From the NCBI RefSeq assembly GCF_000426445.1, contig NZ_AUFJ01000009.1, positions 744,001 through 808,000 on the forward strand: a stretch of 64,000 nucleotides of DNA. The letters are read 5' to 3'. The first letter of the stretch is position 1; each line of letters starts with the position of its first letter. This DNA comes from Brevibacterium album DSM 18261. Its GTDB lineage: Bacteria; Actinomycetota; Actinomycetes; Actinomycetales; Brevibacteriaceae. The notes beneath the pieces were generated by a model. The model ran no database searches. It had not been told where the DNA came from and was given only the letters and a program-made list of their open reading frames with translations. Below are positions 25,593-33,497 of this stretch, one piece after another. The position numbers and the translations under genes are program-made.

Positions 25593-25648
25593 CGCTAGGC
25601 TGAGAACAGCACCACACCTGCTCGCCGAACCCCTCGAAGGAGTCACCC

Positions 25649-25945
25649 ATGAACAAGCTCGCCTGGCAGATCCTGGGCACCGGCGGTGCCGCCCTCGCGG
25701 CGATCGCCACCCGCAAGGTCCTGGGCACCGTGTGGGAGAAGTCGACCAAGCGGCCCGTCCCCATGAACCCCAGCGACGAGGAGGTGGGCCTGGGCGAGGC
25801 GATCGCGTGGACCGTCGTCTCCGGCGTCGGCATCGCCGTCGTCCAGCTGACGGTGCAGCGCTATGCCGCCCGTGCCGTGCGCAGCCGGTTCGGCGATGAA
25901 GCGCTGCCGAAGAAGCTGCGCCTCGCGCATGCGGAAGAGGTCTGA
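25649..25945 (+). CDS. DUF4235 membrane protein
   Basis: 98 residues with GAAGGAG upstream of the ATG. NKLAWQILGTGGAALAAIATRKVLGTVWEKSTKRPVPMNPSDEEVGLGEAIAWTVVSG-type sequence is characteristic of DUF4235. Two hydrophobic helices (about 5-22 and 51-70) flank a polar loop. The family is common and small in actinobacteria, without known function. It stands alone after pabC. Confidence 0.88.
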   Translation: MNKLAWQILGTGGAALAAIATRKVLGTVWEKSTKRPVPMNPSDEEVGLGEAIAWTVVSGVGIAVVQLTVQRYAARAVRSRFGDEALPKKLRLAHAEEV

Positions 25946-26010
25946 GCCGCAGGGGCGGGCGTCCCGCCGCGCGCCTCGAAGCTGCGCTGCGGGTGCCGCA
26001 CACAGCCGCA

Positions 26011-26043
26011 CGGCGCCCGCGCCTGCCGCAGGCGGGGGTGCCG
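26011..26043. terminator. terminator-like hairpin between DUF4235 and aroD
   Basis: CGGCGCCCGCGCCTG pairs with CAGGCGGGGGTGCCG (13 of 15) across a 3 nt loop, between two convergent genes. Confidence 0.55.
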
Positions 26044-26106
26044 CTGTGGAGCGGAACGGCCGGCGGGCAGCCGAGGCGCGGTGCCCTGTGACCGGGCCGC
26101 CGTGTC

Positions 26107-26886
26107 TCAGCCCCCCAGGGCCGCGCGGACAGCCGCCACCTGCGCCGCGCTCAGCTGTCCGGGCGCCGAGCCCTCGCCCACGGAGGCGAAGGTCGCGGCC
26201 GAGCCGAACTCCGCGCCGCACAGCCGGGTGAGCCGCCCCAGCTCCCCCATCGCGATCCCGATGACGGGGACGGGGAGCGCCTCGGCCGCGGCATGGACGG
26301 CCCGCATGAGGGAGAAGACGTCGTCCATCGTCCGCGGCATCACCGCGATCTTCGCGACGGCTGCACCGGCCGCGGCCATCCGGGCCAGCTGCGCGCGGAT
26401 CTCCTCCTCGGGCGGAGTGCTCTCCCACATGTGCGCCGAGGCGACGACCGGGACGCCCAGCTCCCGTGCGGCCCCGATGAGGTCGAGCGCACCGTCCCGG
26501 GCGATCTCGACGTCGACGGCTGCGGGGGCGACCGGCCCGCCGTCGCGCCCCGGCGCCTCCACCCCCATGACGGCGGCGACGAGCTCGAAGTAGACCTCGG
26601 CCGGACACTCCCCGCCCTCCAGCTCGCTGCGGAACGTCGCCAGCACCGGCAGACCCGGCACCGACACGGCCTCGAAGCCCTCCACCACGGCCTGCGCCGC
26701 GCGGGAGGAGCCCGTTCCCCACGCCTCCTGACCGGCCAGCAGCGCATCGACGCGCCATTCCAGCACATCGACCCCGGCCTCGGAACCCGCCGCGGCGGCC
26801 TGCTCCGCGACGGCCTCGACGCTGCGCCCCACCAGCGGGACGATGATCGCGGGGGCGGCATGGGGCGCGAAGGGGAGTGCTCTCAT
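26107..26886 (-). CDS. aroD: type I 3-dehydroquinate dehydratase
   Basis: 259 residues from the ATG at 26886. A TAGAGT box lies 8 nt upstream and no binding site is seen, so it may be leaderless; longer in-frame starts have no support. Class I AroD uses a Schiff-base lysine: K179 in AVAKIAVMP and the general base H152 in ASAHMWES match K170 and H143 of the E. coli enzyme. DVLEWRVDAL at the N-terminus holds the substrate-binding Glu/Arg. Shikimate pathway step from 3-dehydroquinate to 3-dehydroshikimate. Many actinobacteria use type II AroQ, so a type I enzyme here could serve quinate breakdown or be the main enzyme. Confidence 0.9.
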   Translation of the reverse strand: MRALPFAPHAAPAIIVPLVGRSVEAVAEQAAAAGSEAGVDVLEWRVDALLAGQEAWGTGSSRAAQAVVEGFEAVSVPGLPVLATFRSELEGGECPAEVYFELVAAVMGVEAPGRDGGPVAPAAVDVEIARDGALDLIGAARELGVPVVASAHMWESTPPEEEIRAQLARMAAAGAAVAKIAVMPRTMDDVFSLMRAVHAAAEALPVPVIGIAMGELGRLTRLCGAEFGSAATFASVGEGSAPGQLSAAQVAAVRAALGG

Positions 26887-27433
26887 GCCCCCGCACTCTA
26901 CCGGCCGGCCCCGCGCCGGGACCGGCCGCGCGCGGACTCCGCAGAAGAGGGGTCCGCCCCTCCCGCCGGACAGCAGGGCGAGCCGAACGGGCGTCTCCGC
27001 GGACGGGTGCCCGGACCACATCAACTCCCCCTGTGAGACACCGGCCGCGCCGGCCGCGAAGCTGTGCTCCGCCTGTGGCGTCCCTGGCGAAACGCCCCAC
27101 GCCGATCACGATCCCGTAACACCCTCACAGGGCACGTTTACGCAGGTCACGACACAGGTACACAGGACTGTACACAGATCACGGACAACACTCCACAGGA
27201 TGTCAACAGGATGATCCACAGGGGCGACGTTAAGCTCGTCACAAGAAAGGGCGACCGCGCCCCGCTGCCGGGCGTCGTGAGGACCGCCTCCGGCGCAGCC
27301 CGTGATTCACCGACGGAGGTTGACGGAGAAGAGACCGACGGACCGACAGCAGCGCCCCGCCGCGCAGTCCTGTGAGGACCCGGCGGCGGCGCGGCCGCGG
27401 CCGCAGCAGTCAACAGGAAAGGATACGGCCACC
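26887..27433 (+). promoter_or_regulatory. 547 bp region upstream of proV with GTACACAG direct repeat
   Basis: No convincing gene is seen here. GTACACAG occurs twice (27158-27165 and 27170-27177), the pair also forming GTACA-N6-TGTAC. Several more CACAGG motifs follow (27180-27230). The density of repeats, lower G/C and position suggest the osmotic control region of the betaine transporter. I recognise no riboswitch consensus. Confidence 0.4.
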
Positions 27434-28822
27434 GTGGCAGTAGTCCGCGCATCTCATGTCTACAAGGTCTTCGGCCGGCATGAGAAAGAAGTAGTCAGAC
27501 GCCTCAAGGCAGGTGAGGACCGCAAGGATCTTGCCGAGCTGGGCACGGCAGCGGTCATCGACGCGAGCTTCGAGGTGGACGAGGGGGAGATCTTCGTCGT
27601 CATGGGCCTCTCCGGCTCGGGCAAGTCCACCCTCATCCGCATGATCAACGGGCTGTGGGACGCCTCCGACGGCTCGATGGAGATCGTCGGCAACGACATC
27701 AGCAAGATGAGCGGAAGCCAGCTGAGGCAGGTGCGCCGCGATCACATCTCGATGGTGTTCCAGCACTTCGCCCTGCTCCCCCACCGGACGGTCCGCGAGA
27801 ATGCGGCCTACGGCCTGGAGCTGCAGGACGTGGCGACCAAGGAGCGCCTGGAGAGAGCAGATTCCTGGCTCGACACGGTGGGCCTGGGCGGTTGGGGTGA
27901 CAAGTACCCCGGCCAGCTCTCGGGCGGCATGCAGCAGCGCGTGGGCCTGGCCCGCGCGCTCGCCGCGGAGACGGACGTCCTCCTCATGGACGAGGCGTTC
28001 TCCGCACTCGACCCCCTCATCCGCCGCGAGATGCAGGTGCAGCTCGTCGAGCTGCAGTCCAAGCTCAACAAGACCATCGTCTTCATCACCCACGACCTCA
28101 ACGAGGCCATGTACCTGGGCGACCGCATCGCGGTCATGCGCGACGGGCGCATTGCACAGATCGGCGACTCCGAGGACATCCTCACGCGCCCGGCCGACGA
28201 GTACGTGGCGAACTTCGTCCAGGACGTCGACCGCACGCGCGTGCTCACCGCATCCTCGATCATGCGCGACACGCAGGCAGTCGTCGCGCACACCGCGGGC
28301 CCGCGGTACGCGATGCGGCTGTTCGAGCGCGAGCGGGTCACGGGCCTCTTCGTGGTCGACCGCACCCGGCACCTCATGGGCACGGTCTCCGACCGCGCCG
28401 TGGTCCGGGCCGCGCGTGAGGGCGTCGACACCCTCACGGACATCACGGAGACCGAGGGCATCCTCACCGTCAAGCCGGACACTCCGATCTCCGAGCTGTT
28501 CGCACCGTCCTCGACCGCCCGCGTGCCGCTGGCCGTGGTGGACGACGACAACCGGCTGCTGGGCATCGTGCCGCGCGTGGCGCTGCTCGACTCGATGGGG
28601 CAGCTCAGCCCCGAGACCGGTGAGATGCCCGCCGTGAGCCTCCTGCCCTCCACCGTGGAGCCGCAGGACGAGGTCACGGACGAGTCCCGTGCGTCCGAGG
28701 CCGGAGCCCCGGATGCCAAACCGGGCATCGCGGCCTCCGTCAACGGCGAGGAGGACGCGCCCGAGGGCCCTCCCGCCGGTGAGGCCGGAGCCCCCACCTC
28801 CGACGACCAGAAGGGAGCCTGA
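27434..28822 (+). CDS. proV: glycine betaine/L-proline ABC importer, ATPase with CBS domains
   Basis: 462 residues from a GTG preceded by AGGAAAGGA. Energises uptake of osmoprotectants. Walker [11 protein letters not shown]-loop region [23 protein letters not shown], signature [15 protein letters not shown], Walker [14 protein letters not shown] and H-loop FITHDLNEA are intact. ProV-type features follow: [22 protein letters not shown] at the N-terminus and two CBS modules (about 275-400) that sense ionic strength in OpuA. An acidic Ala/Pro/Glu tail of about 60 residues is added. It is followed 3 bp later by the permease gene. Confidence 0.95.
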   Translation: MAVVRASHVYKVFGRHEKEVVRRLKAGEDRKDLAELGTAAVIDASFEVDEGEIFVVMGLSGSGKSTLIRMINGLWDASDGSMEIVGNDISKMSGSQLRQVRRDHISMVFQHFALLPHRTVRENAAYGLELQDVATKERLERADSWLDTVGLGGWGDKYPGQLSGGMQQRVGLARALAAETDVLLMDEAFSALDPLIRREMQVQLVELQSKLNKTIVFITHDLNEAMYLGDRIAVMRDGRIAQIGDSEDILTRPADEYVANFVQDVDRTRVLTASSIMRDTQAVVAHTAGPRYAMRLFERERVTGLFVVDRTRHLMGTVSDRAVVRAAREGVDTLTDITETEGILTVKPDTPISELFAPSSTARVPLAVVDDDNRLLGIVPRVALLDSMGQLSPETGEMPAVSLLPSTVEPQDEVTDESRASEAGAPDAKPGIAASVNGEEDAPEGPPAGEAGAPTSDDQKGA

Positions 28823-28825
28823 GCC

Positions 28826-29743
28826 ATGTGGTTCCTCTTCCCGCGCATCCCGCTCGGCAGCTGGGCCGATTCGCTCATCACCTGGATCGAGAACGTCTTC
28901 GGCTGGCTGCTCGGACTGATCACAACCGTCCTGCAGGGCCTGTACAACTTCCTGTTCCAGGTGTTCGCGTTCCCCAAGATCCTCGTGGACAACGGGACGA
29001 TCGCGGACTCCTCGATCATGAAGGCCGTGCTCATCCTCGTGATGATCCTCCTCTTCGCCGGCATCGCCTGGGCGGCGGCGAACTGGAAGGTCGCGGTCTT
29101 CACGGTCATCGGGTTCTACGTGATCTACGCCCTCGGCCAGTGGGAGAACGCGATGTCCACGCTCGCGATGGTCGTCGTGGCCGTGGTGTTCGCCCTGCTC
29201 ATCGCGATCCCGCTGGGCATCTGGGCCTCGCGCTCCACCGTCGTCTCGACCGTCGTCAAGCCGGTGCTCGACCTCATGCAGGCGATGCCGGCCCTGGCCT
29301 ACCTGGTCCCCGCCATCGTGATGTTCAGCGTGGGCATCGTGCCCGGTGCGATCGCGACGATCATCTTCGCCCTCCCACCCGGCGTGCGCCTCACGGAGCT
29401 CGGCATCCGGGGTGTGGACAAGGAGACGGTCGAGGCCGGCCAGGCCTTCGGCGCCACCTCCGGTCACATCCTGCGCAAGATCCAGCTGCCGCTGGCGATG
29501 CCCACCATCATGGCCGGCATCAACCAGGTCATCATGCTGGCGCTGTCCATGGTGGTGCTGGCCGGCATGGCCGGCTCCGGCGGCCTCGGCGGCGAGGTCG
29601 TGGGCGCCATCAGCCGCCTGAACGTGGGCGTCGGCATCGAATCCGGCCTCGCGGTGGTGCTGCTGGCCGTCTACCTCGACCGGGTGACCGGCGGCCTGGG
29701 CAACAAGACCCCGCTCGAGCGTGCCAAGCGCGCCTCACGCTGA
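28826..29743 (+). CDS. proW: glycine betaine/L-proline ABC importer, permease
   Basis: 305 residues, about seven membrane helices. The EAA loop that contacts the ATPase is visible as VEAGQAFGATSGHILRKIQLPLAMPTI. QAMPALAYLVPAIVMFSVG is the conserved core helix of OpuAB/ProW permeases. The N-terminal helix and amphipathic stretch before the core resemble ProW of Gram-positive OpuA systems, but no binding domain is fused; the receptor is the separate next gene. Confidence 0.94.
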   Translation: MWFLFPRIPLGSWADSLITWIENVFGWLLGLITTVLQGLYNFLFQVFAFPKILVDNGTIADSSIMKAVLILVMILLFAGIAWAAANWKVAVFTVIGFYVIYALGQWENAMSTLAMVVVAVVFALLIAIPLGIWASRSTVVSTVVKPVLDLMQAMPALAYLVPAIVMFSVGIVPGAIATIIFALPPGVRLTELGIRGVDKETVEAGQAFGATSGHILRKIQLPLAMPTIMAGINQVIMLALSMVVLAGMAGSGGLGGEVVGAISRLNVGVGIESGLAVVLLAVYLDRVTGGLGNKTPLERAKRASR

Positions 29744-29837
29744 CCAGTGGGCTCCGCGGCGTTCGAAAGGCGCAGAGCCCACCCCAGCGGGACGGACACA
29801 GACCTCAACCAAGGAGAAAGAGAAGGAGGCCTTCACT

Positions 29838-30836
29838 ATGAAGACCCGCAAGCTCATGACTCTCACCGGTGCCCTCGCCGTCAGCGCGCTCGCGCTGACG
29901 GCCTGCGGCGAGACCGAGGCCGGCCAGCAGCAGGCCGAGGAGCCCGCCGCGGAGGAGGGCGGCACCGACTGGGCGGACTGCACCCCGGGCCAGGAGTCCG
30001 CGGAGGCGAGCCTCGCCGATGACGAGAACAAGGAGATCACGATCGGCGCGTTCAACGGCTGGGACGAGTCCTTCGCCGCCGCGCACCTCACCGAGTACGT
30101 GCTCGAGGAGGAGGGCTACACCGTCTCCGTCGAGGCCTTCGACGCCGGCCCGGCGTTCACCGCTGTGGCACAGGGCGACATCGACTTCGTCATGGACGGC
30201 TGGCTGCCCGTCACGCACGAGGACTACATCGCCCAGCACGGCGACAACATGGAAGCGGCAGGCTGCTGGTACGACAATGCCAAGCTCACCATCGCCGTGA
30301 ACGAGGACTCCCCCGCTCAGACCATCGCGGATCTCGCGGAGATGGGCGATGAGTACGGCAACACCCTCTACGGCATCGAGGCCGGGGCGGGCCTCACCCG
30401 CGTGACCGAGGACGAGGCGATCCCGACCTACGGCCTGGACGCCGCCGGCTGGGAGTTCGCCATCTCCTCGACCCCGGCGATGCTGGCCCAGGTCCAGTCC
30501 TCCACGGATGCCGGCGAGAACGTGGCCGTGACCCTGTGGCGGCCGCACTGGGCCTACGATGCGTTCCCCATGCGCGACCTCGAGGACCCCGAGGGCGCCA
30601 TGGGCGAGGCGGAGATCATCTACAACTTCGCCCGCACCGGATTCGGTGAGGACAACCCGCAGGTGACCCAGCTGCTGAAGAACCTCGTCCTCGACGACGA
30701 GCACCTCGCCAGCCTGGAGAACGTCATGTTCTCCGAGGAGAACTACGGCGGCGAGGACCTCGAGGAGGCCGTCGCGGAATGGGCCGGTGAGAACCAGCAG
30801 TTCGTCGACGACTGGAAGGCGGGCGCGCTCGCCTGA
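29838..30836 (+). CDS. proX: glycine betaine-binding lipoprotein
   Basis: 332 residues; AAGGAGG lies 9 nt before the ATG. The signal ends LTACGE, a lipobox, so the receptor is tethered outside the membrane. The OpuAC-type fold carries the aromatic residues that cage quaternary ammonium groups: IGAFNGWDESFAAAHL, DFVMDGWLPVTHEDY and VAVTLWRPHWAYDAFPM. It completes a proVWX operon for glycine betaine or proline import under osmotic stress. Confidence 0.93.
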   Translation: MKTRKLMTLTGALAVSALALTACGETEAGQQQAEEPAAEEGGTDWADCTPGQESAEASLADDENKEITIGAFNGWDESFAAAHLTEYVLEEEGYTVSVEAFDAGPAFTAVAQGDIDFVMDGWLPVTHEDYIAQHGDNMEAAGCWYDNAKLTIAVNEDSPAQTIADLAEMGDEYGNTLYGIEAGAGLTRVTEDEAIPTYGLDAAGWEFAISSTPAMLAQVQSSTDAGENVAVTLWRPHWAYDAFPMRDLEDPEGAMGEAEIIYNFARTGFGEDNPQVTQLLKNLVLDDEHLASLENVMFSEENYGGEDLEEAVAEWAGENQQFVDDWKAGALA

Positions 30837-30972
30837 GTGAGCCCCCTGCCGGGGTGAGCCGCCGGGGAGGGAGCACTCCGCCTCGGCAGGCGGACGATCC
30901 GCTCCGGCCGGCAGGCGCCTCGCACGAGCGGGGTGAGTGCCCAGGGGCGGCCCTCTCGGCGGCTGCGTGAAC

Positions 30973-31010
30973 GGGACGGGCCCGGAACCATGAGGTTCCG
31001 GGCCCGTCCC
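30973..31010 (+). terminator. strong terminator of the proVWX operon
   Basis: Perfect 17 bp stem (GGGACGGGCCCGGAACC and its complement) with a 4 nt loop, 137 bp past the proX stop. It could also stop the convergent minus-strand gene. Confidence 0.85.
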
Positions 31011-31103
31011 CTGTGCGCGCGGTGGCCGGCGCTCGGCAGTCGCGGCCGGCGTGCGGCTGCCTTCAGGCGCCCGGCTGCCTCCAGGCGTCCGGCGCCTCTC
31101 GGC

Positions 31104-31688
31104 TCACATCTTGAGCCACACATCGCCGGAGGCCTTGACGACCGCACCGGCGGCCTCGGCCTCGGGCAGCCAACCGACCTGCTCCCCGTCACCGGCGAAG
31201 ACGCCGTCGGCGAGCAGGATGACCTCGAAGCCGAGCACGAGGGCGGCCATCGCCGTCTCCTGAACGGCCCCGCGGGCGTCCCCGCCCGCGACGATGACGC
31301 GATTGACCCCCAGATCGCCGAGGCCGGGGGCCAGCTCCTCGATGCCCTCGAAGGCGTCCGCGTTCACGGTGACGAGCACGAGCTCGTCCTCGCCCGTGCC
31401 GAACACGGAGTCGATGACGGGAGCGGCGGGACCGGTCGCCTCCTCCTCGTCCGGCTCAGCCGCGGTGTCCGCGGCAGGCGCATCCGCCGCGGCGGTGTCG
31501 GAGCCGCCCTCGGCTCCAGCGGCACCGTCCGGAGCGGCATCCTCGGCATCCCCTGCCGCGGCGCTGCCAGCGATGTGGACGACGACCCCGCCCACGTTCC
31601 TGGCCCGGGCGATGAGGTCGGCGAGCGGCTGCGGGGGCGCGGCGGGGAAGGCCGGCGCGGCGGTGTCGATGAGAAGCAGAGCGTCCAT
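31104..31688 (-). CDS. isochorismatase-fold protein lacking the catalytic cysteine
   Basis: 194 residues. The layout is that of a cysteine hydrolase: N-terminal strand LLLIDTAAPAF (usual LLVIDMQNDF, keeping the Asp), a middle helix, then NRVIVAGGDARGAVQETAMAALVLGFEVILLADGVFA. In active enzymes the last segment reads like G..TD.CV..TA. Here the position of the nucleophilic Cys is Ala, and the conserved Asp is Arg. A 45-residue Ala/Glu/Asp-rich insertion sits at about 45-90. It is probably a non-catalytic relative with a binding or regulatory role. It stands alone, divergent from the aldolase gene. Confidence 0.65.
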   Translation of the reverse strand: MDALLLIDTAAPAFPAAPPQPLADLIARARNVGGVVVHIAGSAAAGDAEDAAPDGAAGAEGGSDTAAADAPAADTAAEPDEEEATGPAAPVIDSVFGTGEDELVLVTVNADAFEGIEELAPGLGDLGVNRVIVAGGDARGAVQETAMAALVLGFEVILLADGVFAGDGEQVGWLPEAEAAGAVVKASGDVWLKM

Positions 31689-31755
31689 GCCCCCAGCATC
31701 CCACGGATCGAGAACCGGCGGCTCGCGGCCCGCCCGCCGCCGCTATCGTGGCACG

Positions 31756-32526
31756 ATGACGACTGAGAGCTTCCGCACCGCACTGGCCGCGGGCACCCCG
31801 CAGCTGGGCACCTTCACCCTCGAGTTCGCGACGCCGGGCATCGGCGCCCTCACCGCGCGCGCCGGGGCAGACTGGATCCTCTACGACCTCGAGCACACGG
31901 GCTGGTCGCTCGACGCCGTGCGCGCCTCGCTCGCGGTGTCGCGCAGGGAGCCGATCGCCTCGTTCGTGCGTGTCGCGGGACCGCAGAAGGACCTCGTGAC
32001 CACGGCGCTCGACGCAGGCGCGGAGGGCATCATGATGCCCTGGGTGGACACGGCCGAGCAGGCGCGCGAGATCGTCTCCTGGATGAAGTTCCCGCCCATG
32101 GGCGTGCGCGGCTCCGCCTTCGGGATCGCGCACGACCTCTACCGCGGCGGGGACGCGGCAACGGCGCAGGCCGAGGCCAACGCCTCCACCGTGTTCCTCC
32201 CGCAGATCGAGACGCCCGAGGCGGTCGCGGCAGCGGCGGAGATCGCCTCCGTGGACGGCGTGGACGTGCTGTTCGTGGGCCCGCTCGACCTCTCGACCAA
32301 CCTGGACGTGCCGGGGCGATGGGACGCGCCGGAGCTCCTGGAGGCTCTGCGCACCGTCGCAGAGGCCGCGCGGGCCGCGGGCAAGGCCGCGGGCATCTTC
32401 TCGCCGGGCCGCGAACTGGCCGTCGCGGCCCTCGACATGGGCTACACCGTCATCTCCGCCGCGGCGGACGTCTCCGCGTACACGCAGGGGCTCGGCGGCG
32501 AGATCCGCGCGCTCCGGGAGCGCTGA
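31756..32526 (+). CDS. HpcH/HpaI-family class II aldolase
   Basis: 256 residues. A TATCGT box ends 6 nt before the ATG and no binding site is present, the leaderless arrangement. The HpaI-type barrel shows DWILYDLEHTGWSLDAV (base His), APxxD-like SFVRVAGPQ, GAEGIMMPWVDTAEQA, FLPQIETPEAV (metal Glu) and VLFVGPLDLSTNL (metal Asp). Family members cleave 4-hydroxy-2-oxo-acids such as 2-keto-3-deoxy-sugar acids to pyruvate and an aldehyde. The substrate here cannot be read from the neighbours. Confidence 0.88.
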   Translation: MTTESFRTALAAGTPQLGTFTLEFATPGIGALTARAGADWILYDLEHTGWSLDAVRASLAVSRREPIASFVRVAGPQKDLVTTALDAGAEGIMMPWVDTAEQAREIVSWMKFPPMGVRGSAFGIAHDLYRGGDAATAQAEANASTVFLPQIETPEAVAAAAEIASVDGVDVLFVGPLDLSTNLDVPGRWDAPELLEALRTVAEAARAAGKAAGIFSPGRELAVAALDMGYTVISAAADVSAYTQGLGGEIRALRER

Positions 32527-32561
32527 GCCGCCCGGGCCCCTGCCTCACGAGCGCGGCGCGC

Positions 32562-33497
32562 TCAGCCGTCCCCTGCGTCTGCTGTCCCGGCGTCCCCGGC
32601 GTCAGCGGCGTCTCCCGCTCCCGCGTCATCGGTGTGCCATTCGGGGGCAGCGACGGCGCCGCCCTCCACCTCGAGGTGGGACAGCGCGGCGGTGGCGTAT
32701 TCGAAGGCCTGCGCGTCATCGGCGGCGAACGTGTATGCGATGCGCACATCGTAGACCTTGCCCGAGATGGGGTAGTCCACCACGGCGCCCACCGTCATGG
32801 TGGGCGCGCCCTGGTGCATGATCTCCTCCTCGCCGAGGAGCGCCTGGTACGCCCAGGAGTACCCCTCGCCCACCTGCGCGGTCCGCTCCGCCAGCACCTC
32901 GGTCGTCTCATCGCTGAACTGGTACGACCGCGCGCTGTTGACCCCCTCGGAGGGCGAGCTCCCGAACGCCTCGCTGCAGTACACGTTCACGCCCGCGGAC
33001 TCGAAGCCCGCGTCCAGCGGCTGCGCGTAGTAGGAGCTGCCGCTCGTGGTCCCGTGCCAGTCGTCGGGCACGTACAGCGACACCCGGGCCGGGCACGTGG
33101 AGCCCAGATTCAGCCGCGTCTGCACGAGCCCCTCGACATCCGGCCCAGTGGGTTCGGTGACCTCGGGGGCGGGGCCCTGCGTCGGCTGCGTGCTGATCCG
33201 CAGGGGGCCTCCCGCCTCCTCCGCCGTGCGCACGCCCACCAGTCCGCAGCCGGCCAGCAGCACCGCCGCCGAGGCCGCCGCACCTCCCGCCGCGAGCCTC
33301 CGCAGCGCGCGCCTCCGGGCTGCGCGCGTGTCCGCCCGCTCTGCTGCGTGCGCACCTGTCTGCGCTGCCGTGTCGGCGTCAGCCTGTACTGCTGTGCGGG
33401 TGCCCGGTTGCCCCGCCGTGCGAGCGTCTGCCTGCAGTGCCGTATGCGTGCCCGCACCTCGTCCTCGGCGGCGCTCCCCGTCCTCCGTGCGATGCAT
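32562..33497 (-). CDS. lipoprotein of the two-component operon, with long N-terminal extension
   Basis: 311 residues from the ATG at 33497, which overlaps the kinase stop (TGATG). A lipobox (VLLAGC, C84) follows RRRALRRLAAGGAAASA, so the protein is probably lipidated. The 60 residues before it are unusually long for a lipoprotein signal and are made of loose repeats such as TALQADARTAGQ and TAVQADADTAAQ. The external part contains CPARVSLYVPDDW, QFSDETTEVLAERT and FAADDAQAFEYATAALSHLEVE, resembling no family I can name. The C-terminus is Asp/Ala/Gly-rich. Co-transcription with a kinase suggests a sensory accessory. Confidence 0.7.
   Translation of the reverse strand: MHRTEDGERRRGRGAGTHTALQADARTAGQPGTRTAVQADADTAAQTGAHAAERADTRAARRRALRRLAAGGAAASAAVLLAGCGLVGVRTAEEAGGPLRISTQPTQGPAPEVTEPTGPDVEGLVQTRLNLGSTCPARVSLYVPDDWHGTTSGSSYYAQPLDAGFESAGVNVYCSEAFGSSPSEGVNSARSYQFSDETTEVLAERTAQVGEGYSWAYQALLGEEEIMHQGAPTMTVGAVVDYPISGKVYDVRIAYTFAADDAQAFEYATAALSHLEVEGGAVAAPEWHTDDAGAGDAADAGDAGTADAGDG

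Noticed and set aside
27120..27240. Cluster of TCCACAGG-like motifs that might be DnaA boxes or an origin
   Set aside because: None matches the nine-base box well, and there is no dnaA, dnaN or parAB nearby.
27410..29467. 685-codon minus-strand frame opposite proV and proW
   Set aside because: The His/Asp/Glu-rich translation is the mirror of the transporter genes and has no start signal or family resemblance.
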